Source of the DNA: Lasiosphaeris hirsuta
Lineage: Eukaryota > Ascomycota > Sordariomycetes > Sordariales > Lasiosphaeriaceae
DNA length: 64,000 nt
Direction of reading: 5' to 3'
Assembly: GCA_030549175.1 (NCBI GenBank)
Contig: JAUKUA010000004.1
Location: 4,216,001-4,280,000, forward strand
Below are positions 58,586-64,000 of the stretch, one piece after another. Below the pieces are notes generated by a model. That model was not told the DNA's origin and ran no database searches. It saw nothing but the letters and a program-made list of their open reading frames with translations. Positions within the stretch are counted from its first letter, which is position 1; every line of letters starts with the position of its first letter. A program made the position numbers and the translations under genes.

Positions 58586-59706
58586 TGCAAATGGCGATTG
58601 TCGTCGTGGGCTGCTAGGAGACGAAAGAATGTCGGTATCTCTATGAGCCAAGTGAGGTTATTGCTTGCCACAAAAGACCATGATAGACGGGAGCTTTTGT
58701 GGCCAAGAACACGATGGTTGGCAAAGTATTTTATACCCCGAGTCTGTGTTCCCGCAAGTGCCTTTGTGATTGCAGCGACTGGGAGAAGGCAGTGCACGCC
58801 ACATCATTTCGCGGCGGCCTCACCAATTGTTGCCCATGCTTCGTTACCCCGCTCTCCTCTAGTCCTACACTAAAACCAGTCACTGCTGTGCAAGCTCAAG
58901 GCAGCAGTGACTCAGAATTTGTGCTCACCTTATACGCCAATCACCTTTGATGCCTGACAAATTAGGAATTCCAGTCCTCATTTGATGTCAGTTGCCCAGA
59001 TGTGCGCAGTTCGATTGGCAAGGTCCTGCTGCAAGCGCACCCTGAGTCCGCCTTGCCGTTTCACATCGCGCCATGGAAGCTTGTTGCGCCAAACCTGAGA
59101 TTACACTAGTCGACTCGATGAGTATCCATACCCAGCCGGCTCCCTCTTTTCCCATTCTGAGCAGAATAATGAAAAAGTATTTGTGCCCGGCATATATGCT
59201 GGGGATGTCTCTCAAATATGAAACTAAAAGGTGGAAGCTTCGCTTCGATCAGCCACCGGAACCCGATAGATGCATTACAATGTCCAACCTATGCAAGAAC
59301 GAAGATGCATACATCTATATGTTGCTATTAGCTATGAGGTCCTGATCAATACATTGAAATTGATGTCCCAATTTCGACTCAGCGACCTCCTCATTATACC
59401 CCCTCCCCCCCCTCCCCCCCCAAAGATATGAGTCCTTCTCGACCGAACCTGCTCAGCATTTCATCCTTCTTCCAAGGTATTCCAAACCCAAACTCCAACC
59501 AGGGGCAAGTACGAGCAAGCCACCATAAAAAGACAGGAAAGAAATATCCAACACCTGCCGTAATCCAAGAACGGCAGCAAAGGGGACCATTTTGTAATCA
59601 ATCATCTGCCAAGCCTAGCCCAACAGACAATCACCCACCTTTGCACCAGATGCGGGCACCTTCGACTCGTCCATCCATGGTAGCTTGGATGCCAATCCTC
59701 CAACCT
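58586..59706. other. Intergenic between two minus-strand genes
   Basis: About 1.1 kb with the DUF4139 promoter on its left side. A C-rich run (CCCCCTCCCCCC-like) lies at about 59399-59420. No gene is supported. Confidence 0.4.
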
Positions 59707-60954
59707 CTACCCGATACTCGACGGCCTGCGCACACTACGATACGGCCGAGCAGCTACCACCTGATTCTCGCGTGGGCTGGGAGTCGCCGTAGCGACTTTC
59801 GGCGGCCGTATGTACTCGGCAATCTTCTGCGCAATGCTCGCCTGCTTGCGCAGCGCTCTCGGCCGCTGTGAAGAACGCGGATCAGGGGCTTGGAATGTCT
59901 CATCAACCCCATAGACCACCACCGGCGGCGGCCTGGGTGCCGTCTTCCTCTCCGGCACTCCCTCCGTAACGTTAGTACTCCCACAGACTGGCGCCCCACT
60001 CGCTCGCTTCCCATTCTCCCGGCGGTGGGGACGTCCCTGGCCCTGGCCCTGAGCCAACTGGCACTCCTCTCCCGCGAGCGCGGCCTGCCCACTTGTAAGG
60101 TGCCTGTTGCTCCTCCTATTCCTCTCGCCCTCGCCCCCGCTCAAATCCCCCCTCGCCATGGCGGTGGACGCCGTGCTCGGGCTGCTCACAGCGCGCTCCG
60201 CCGACGGCGCCGGGTTGGCGGCGACCGATACGTACTGGCGGTGCGGACTCGGCTTGACGACAACGGGGAAAACAGCAACGCCCGGGCGCTGGGATGGGCT
60301 TCTTCCGCCGGCCCGCTTATCCCGGTAGGCGGCGCGGTCCTGGGCCTCGGCGCGCGCGATGAAAAGCTCGAAATCGTTGAGTGAGGTCAGCTTGTCGTCC
60401 TCTGCTGTGCCTGGAGTGCCGCTGGCTACGGCCGGCGCGGGGTATAAAGCGGTATGCGATGCCTCCCAGAGGTCTAGGCCCGGCTTTTGCGGCTGCCGCG
60501 AGGATCCAACGGGGGCGGCTGGTTTCATCGACTGCTCGGGTAGCTGGGGTACGCTGGCCAAGGCGTTGATGGGCTGCCCCATGTGTTTCCTCGGCCGCGA
60601 GTGGCCATATATCGGGGTTATCGCCTCGTTCTCCGTCGGCGTCCAGGGCTGTGGGGCCAGCCTCTCCGGCTTGGCGGCTATTCCGACGTCATCGGCGCTG
60701 CCGGGTGCCGACGAACCTTGTGCGCGGCGGCTCTTTGCCTGATCCTCGGCCCGTCTTCGGGGTGGCTGCTGGGCAATGGTCAAGCGCGAAAAATCGGCGG
60801 CGGCATGCCTGGGCTTGTAGGCGAATTTGGGCCCGGGGATGACCTTCTCCTGTATCGTCTCCGTATCCGAAGCGGGTTTCGTCGGCGGCCACCTCAATCG
60901 ATCTCGGAAGCTGATTTTCTTCTTGAGATGGGGTTCTGCCGGCTTCTTTGACAT
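59707..60954 (-). CDS. Hypothetical basic, low-complexity fungal protein
   Basis: Intronless, 415 residues. The first ATG of the open frame is at 60954 (context GCCAAGATGTC); the frame continues upstream only with a GTG. The product starts MSKKPAEPHLKKKISFRDRLRW, a short Lys/Arg-rich motif I associate with uncharacterised ascomycete proteins. It continues as Pro/Ser/Arg/Ala-rich sequence. A small helix (DDKLTSLNDFELFIARAEAQDR) lies near 195-215. A C-terminal segment, KQASIAQKIAEYIRPPK, is followed by RPYRSVRRPSSIG, another conserved-looking basic end. No enzyme motif or membrane helix was seen. Ends with conserved character and a disordered middle suggest an adaptor or cytoskeleton-associated protein, but this is only a guess. 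Confidence 0.7.
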   Translation of the reverse strand: MSKKPAEPHLKKKISFRDRLRWPPTKPASDTETIQEKVIPGPKFAYKPRHAAADFSRLTIAQQPPRRRAEDQAKSRRAQGSSAPGSADDVGIAAKPERLAPQPWTPTENEAITPIYGHSRPRKHMGQPINALASVPQLPEQSMKPAAPVGSSRQPQKPGLDLWEASHTALYPAPAVASGTPGTAEDDKLTSLNDFELFIARAEAQDRAAYRDKRAGGRSPSQRPGVAVFPVVVKPSPHRQYVSVAANPAPSAERAVSSPSTASTAMARGDLSGGEGERNRRSNRHLTSGQAALAGEECQLAQGQGQGRPHRRENGKRASGAPVCGSTNVTEGVPERKTAPRPPPVVVYGVDETFQAPDPRSSQRPRALRKQASIAQKIAEYIRPPKVATATPSPRENQVVAARPYRSVRRPSSIG

Positions 60955-63900
60955 CTTGGCGACGGGATCTTCACCCGTGTGCGCACTTGGCCCCTGTGTC
61001 TGAAGGTGGCGTTGCTGCAGGGGATCTGGCCTGCCTGAAACAATGTTGCCCCCGCTAGCAGAAAGCAATCCGCGCTCCACACCTGGTTCAAGTTTACCAG
61101 GTTCGGGCTTGAGTGCGCGGGGTTGAGATCAGGAAAGACCTGGGGTTTCCCAACAGTGCTCCAGCACTCTGTGCTCCTCTGGCCCTGCCAAACGCGAATG
61201 ATGTTGAATGCTGCTACTGTCGGGCTGTTGGTGTTCTCAGTGGTCGGCACCGGCAGGGGCTCGGGAGCAGTAGGTGAGGAATATATTCCTGTCGAATGTG
61301 TGTCTTGTGTTGTCTATGATGCTCCCCTTTCGCGCCTGACCACGTCCTTGTCTGTCCGGTAGTGTTGGGGCCCGCCACAGTGTGACTCAGGGCTGGGTTG
61401 GATGAACTCTAGAGACTGTGGGCCCGGGACGGGCTGGCTAAAACACCCTGACTGCGTAGATAACCGGGCTTGATGCAAGAATACTGGCCCAAAATCTCGT
61501 TTCCTCATTTCTCCCCTGCATCCAATCCGCAAGCCGGGTCGGCAAAGGCTAGACGAGGCCCAAGAGGGAGAGCTCGCCTTGTTGACGAGGGACAGCCGTG
61601 GTCAACATCATATTGTGTCCCCATTGCGTCCCAATCGCCGGCACTTTCCCAAACAGCCAGAAGCCATCGAAAGGGAATCACATGCCACGGCGCTGGACGG
61701 ATTGCGATGCCGCGTGCGCGTCTCAGATAGGGGCTACACAATTGCGAAGATTCAGGAAAGGGGCCCGATGGACGCAGGCACAGATTCGGTCGAGGTCTAG
61801 GTTGTGCCAGTCTTGAGCATTGAACCCTTCGAACCAATCAGGGTGGTGGTCCTGACTAGCTGATCAAGGGCCATGGAGGCGATGGCACCGCAGGTTGCAA
61901 AATGACGAAGAAACCAAGCCTTACGTCGTACGTCCGGCCATCTGTCGGTACTCGCGTGCCCGGGTCTGTGGTGTATTTTCAACAGAGTCTAGAAAAGGGG
62001 TTGCAGAGTTACAATGCCCATGACCAATTTCATGATGAGTCGATGTGGCTTCTTCAATTGTGGGAATTTTGGAGTCGGGTTAGCAAAAGGTTTGACCGAC
62101 CTGCCAATTTCTGGTCGCTGTGCGGGGTCCCCACGGCGCACCCCTGGGAACGGGAGGCGCAGACAGCTCAGGCTACGGCGCATGGTCTCGGAGCAGTATA
62201 CTGTTTCGGAGTATGAGACTCAGTTGAATCGTTCTCGCCAACACTCGATGACCCGTCGCCGAACTTCGCTCCTCTGGAAAGTTATTTTGGCCATCTGTCT
62301 TCAAATCTTCACGAAACTGTTTTCTCCACAATTCCTGCCGACTGTAAATTTACTCCTCGGGATCTATTTGGCGATGCTCATCTACTCGCTGTACTAATCA
62401 CCATCCCCACACACCCCTCCGTTAAAGTGCGCGAGGGATGTGCCTATCAAAAGGACCTGTTTGGGGGAAAGGGGCCGGGGTTCTGTGTGATGGAAAAAGG
62501 GCACGAGGAAGACTGATGAAAATACCGGGGATAGCGGGCATCGAGGTATGGAAGGTAGTGGCGGGTGCCTTGCAGGTACCAACCTACCTGCTACTATTAG
62601 CTACTAGTACCTAATAAATTACCTTGGAAATGTAGCATAATGCCAACCTGGTAACATGAACCAACAGTAACTGCCAGTATCGCCTCGGCTGATGAAGTGC
62701 TAAAAAACTACCTTACCTACCTAGGTATCCAAGATTCGTCATTGGTGATTTGGTGTCCTCTTCAGGATTTCAGGTAGGCACCCACCCGATGAAGGGATGT
62801 GTGCTTTTTAGCTCCAACAAATTAGAGCTCCGAGTTCATGTTCGGACACTACCTAGTAATTTCACAAAATTTGGATAGGTACTACCTGAGGTACCTCACC
62901 AAGCACTTCTGCTGGCAAGAGCCTAGTGCATTTGCACGCCGTCCGCACCACGCTTTCGCACACACCCTCTCATTCTCTTACGGCTCTCACGAATCAGCTA
63001 TTTTCGCCACCAAACCATCTTCCGGATTCGACTCGCTCAAGATTCGCCACGGTGTACTACCAGCATGCCAAGCCCAAACAACAGAAATAGGGTCGACGCG
63101 CTAACGGCCATGATGATACTTCAGGCAGTCATATGAAAGCATCGGGTAAGAAAGGCATCGGTCGCCAACAACATAAATTTCATGAAGCAACCTCCCCATC
63201 ATTCATAATCCCAAATTCGTTAGACATGGTAACCTGGCTGATAGTGAACGCAGCGCCGTTGCCTCGCCAGGGTGAGCCCCAAGCCACCATCGTCGGCGAT
63301 CCGAAGCTCGAGCAGCAGGAACCTTAAGCCTCCCGACCCCCCTACCACCGCCCATTCCATTCTGGGCTAGGTATTCCGTGCGCGCACCATGTAATTTCTT
63401 CTCGGATTCCAACTGCTGTTTGTTTCGAGTTGTCAGCGTCAACAAACCTGTAAGTAGTATGCCTCTACTTCGTTGAAGATGGCGTTTTGTGCTGCTGGGA
63501 ATAGCTTTGGGGAATCTGTAAGGGTGTGCCAAGCATCCGGAGAAGGATTTCATAATCGTTCGTGAGGACGCAAATAGTATGACGATGCAGGCCTTCGTTA
63601 AGCTGCTTCAAGGGTCGAATGGGTTCAGCAAGGAGGTTTGTCTTCTTTCCGAAGCCCTATTACCAACAAACAGGGGCTAGATGAAGTGCGCGATGTGGTT
63701 GATGCCATACTTCTTTCTAGGAAGTAGAATGTCCACCGGATGAAGCTTTCACCGTGTCAGGTAACGTGAGAGTTGCCGTCACTGTGTTGGCGAGTGAGAT
63801 GTTTTTCCATTCGATGCCTTCTGTTCGGCCCAATATCGAGAGGAGTCCGAAGCACCTTTGAACGTGGTGGAGTGGAAACCTCGGGGTGTTTGATAAGAGA

Positions 63901-64000
63901 GAGGACTCGACGGTACGGAAATCTGGGTAGAATAAAGGACGGAGACATCAGTTGGGATGCTCATTGATATCTGTACCGTGACAATCACTGACGGAAACCA
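60955..64000. other. Gene-free right end
   Basis: About 3 kb with no supportable gene. A frame at about 62190-62396 (+) ends with a hydrophobic stretch (KVILAICLQIFTKLF, then LLLGIYLAMLIYSLY) but lacks conserved features or a clear exon context. A TAGGTA/ACCTAC-rich patch covers about 62570-62900. A short coding-like frame lies at 63547-63680 (see findings). Confidence 0.4.

Noticed and set aside
60155..60384. Long plus-strand frames opposite the 59.7-61.0 kb gene
   Set aside because: Could be real in principle since that gene is unknown, but the minus frame is longer, has a proper start context and conserved-looking ends.
1..64000. CRISPR array, prophage, plasmid or biosynthetic gene cluster
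   Set aside because: No direct-repeat/spacer pattern, phage genes, PKS/NRPS/terpene cyclase or bacterial signals; the window is eukaryotic nuclear DNA.

Overview
The window is nuclear DNA of a filamentous ascomycete (Pezizomycotina, most likely a GC-rich Sordariomycete). This rests on many short introns (about 50-150 bases) with GT...CTRAC...YAG signals, single-gene units on both strands, long gene-free stretches between them, and the family set (fungal tRNA ligase, CYS-14-like sulfate permease, GID4/Vid24, Rpt5, Ctf18). The species is not identifiable from sequence reading alone. All models were spliced by eye, using reading-frame continuity and protein family conservation.

Left part (1-25.8 kb) is gene-dense and mostly housekeeping: coatomer beta (partial, -), Mago nashi (+), GID4/Vid24 (+), tRNA m2G10 methyltransferase Trm11 (-), RNase P/MRP subunit Rpp40 (+), a Yar1-like ankyrin protein (-), the three-domain tRNA ligase Trl1 (+), anthranilate phosphoribosyltransferase (-), mitochondrial ribosomal protein uL10m (+), a DUF4870/UPF0132 membrane protein (+), proteasome ATPase Rpt5 (+, with a GC-AG intron), an intron-bearing tRNA-Arg(CCG)-like gene, a broken F-box/ankyrin gene, and an RRM protein (+). 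RNA biology is well represented (Mago, Trm11, Rpp40, Trl1, an RRM protein, tRNAs), but this looks like chance proximity rather than a cluster.

Middle and right part (25.8-64 kb) is sparser: a MARVEL-domain membrane protein (+), a large low-complexity protein with RGG and poly-Ser tracts (+), the clamp-loader subunit Ctf18 (+), an unusual dynamin-family gene with an FG-rich tail and an apparent lesion (-), a sulfate permease (-), a bHLH transcription factor (+), a decayed tRNA-Leu-like gene (-), a DUF4140/DUF4139 protein (-) and a low-complexity protein (-). Gaps of 2-4 kb hold no gene I can support.

No novel multi-gene system (defence island, biosynthetic cluster, CRISPR) is visible. The points most worth a second look are the dynamin/FG-tail gene with a degenerate P-loop and missing stalk segment; two related TA-flanked inverted-repeat elements (MITE-like) bracketing the DUF4870 gene; two aberrant intron-bearing tRNA loci; the GC-AG intron in Rpt5; a basic, nearly acid-free in-frame leader upstream of the tRNA ligase; and a probable in-frame 54-base intron in the DUF4139 gene.
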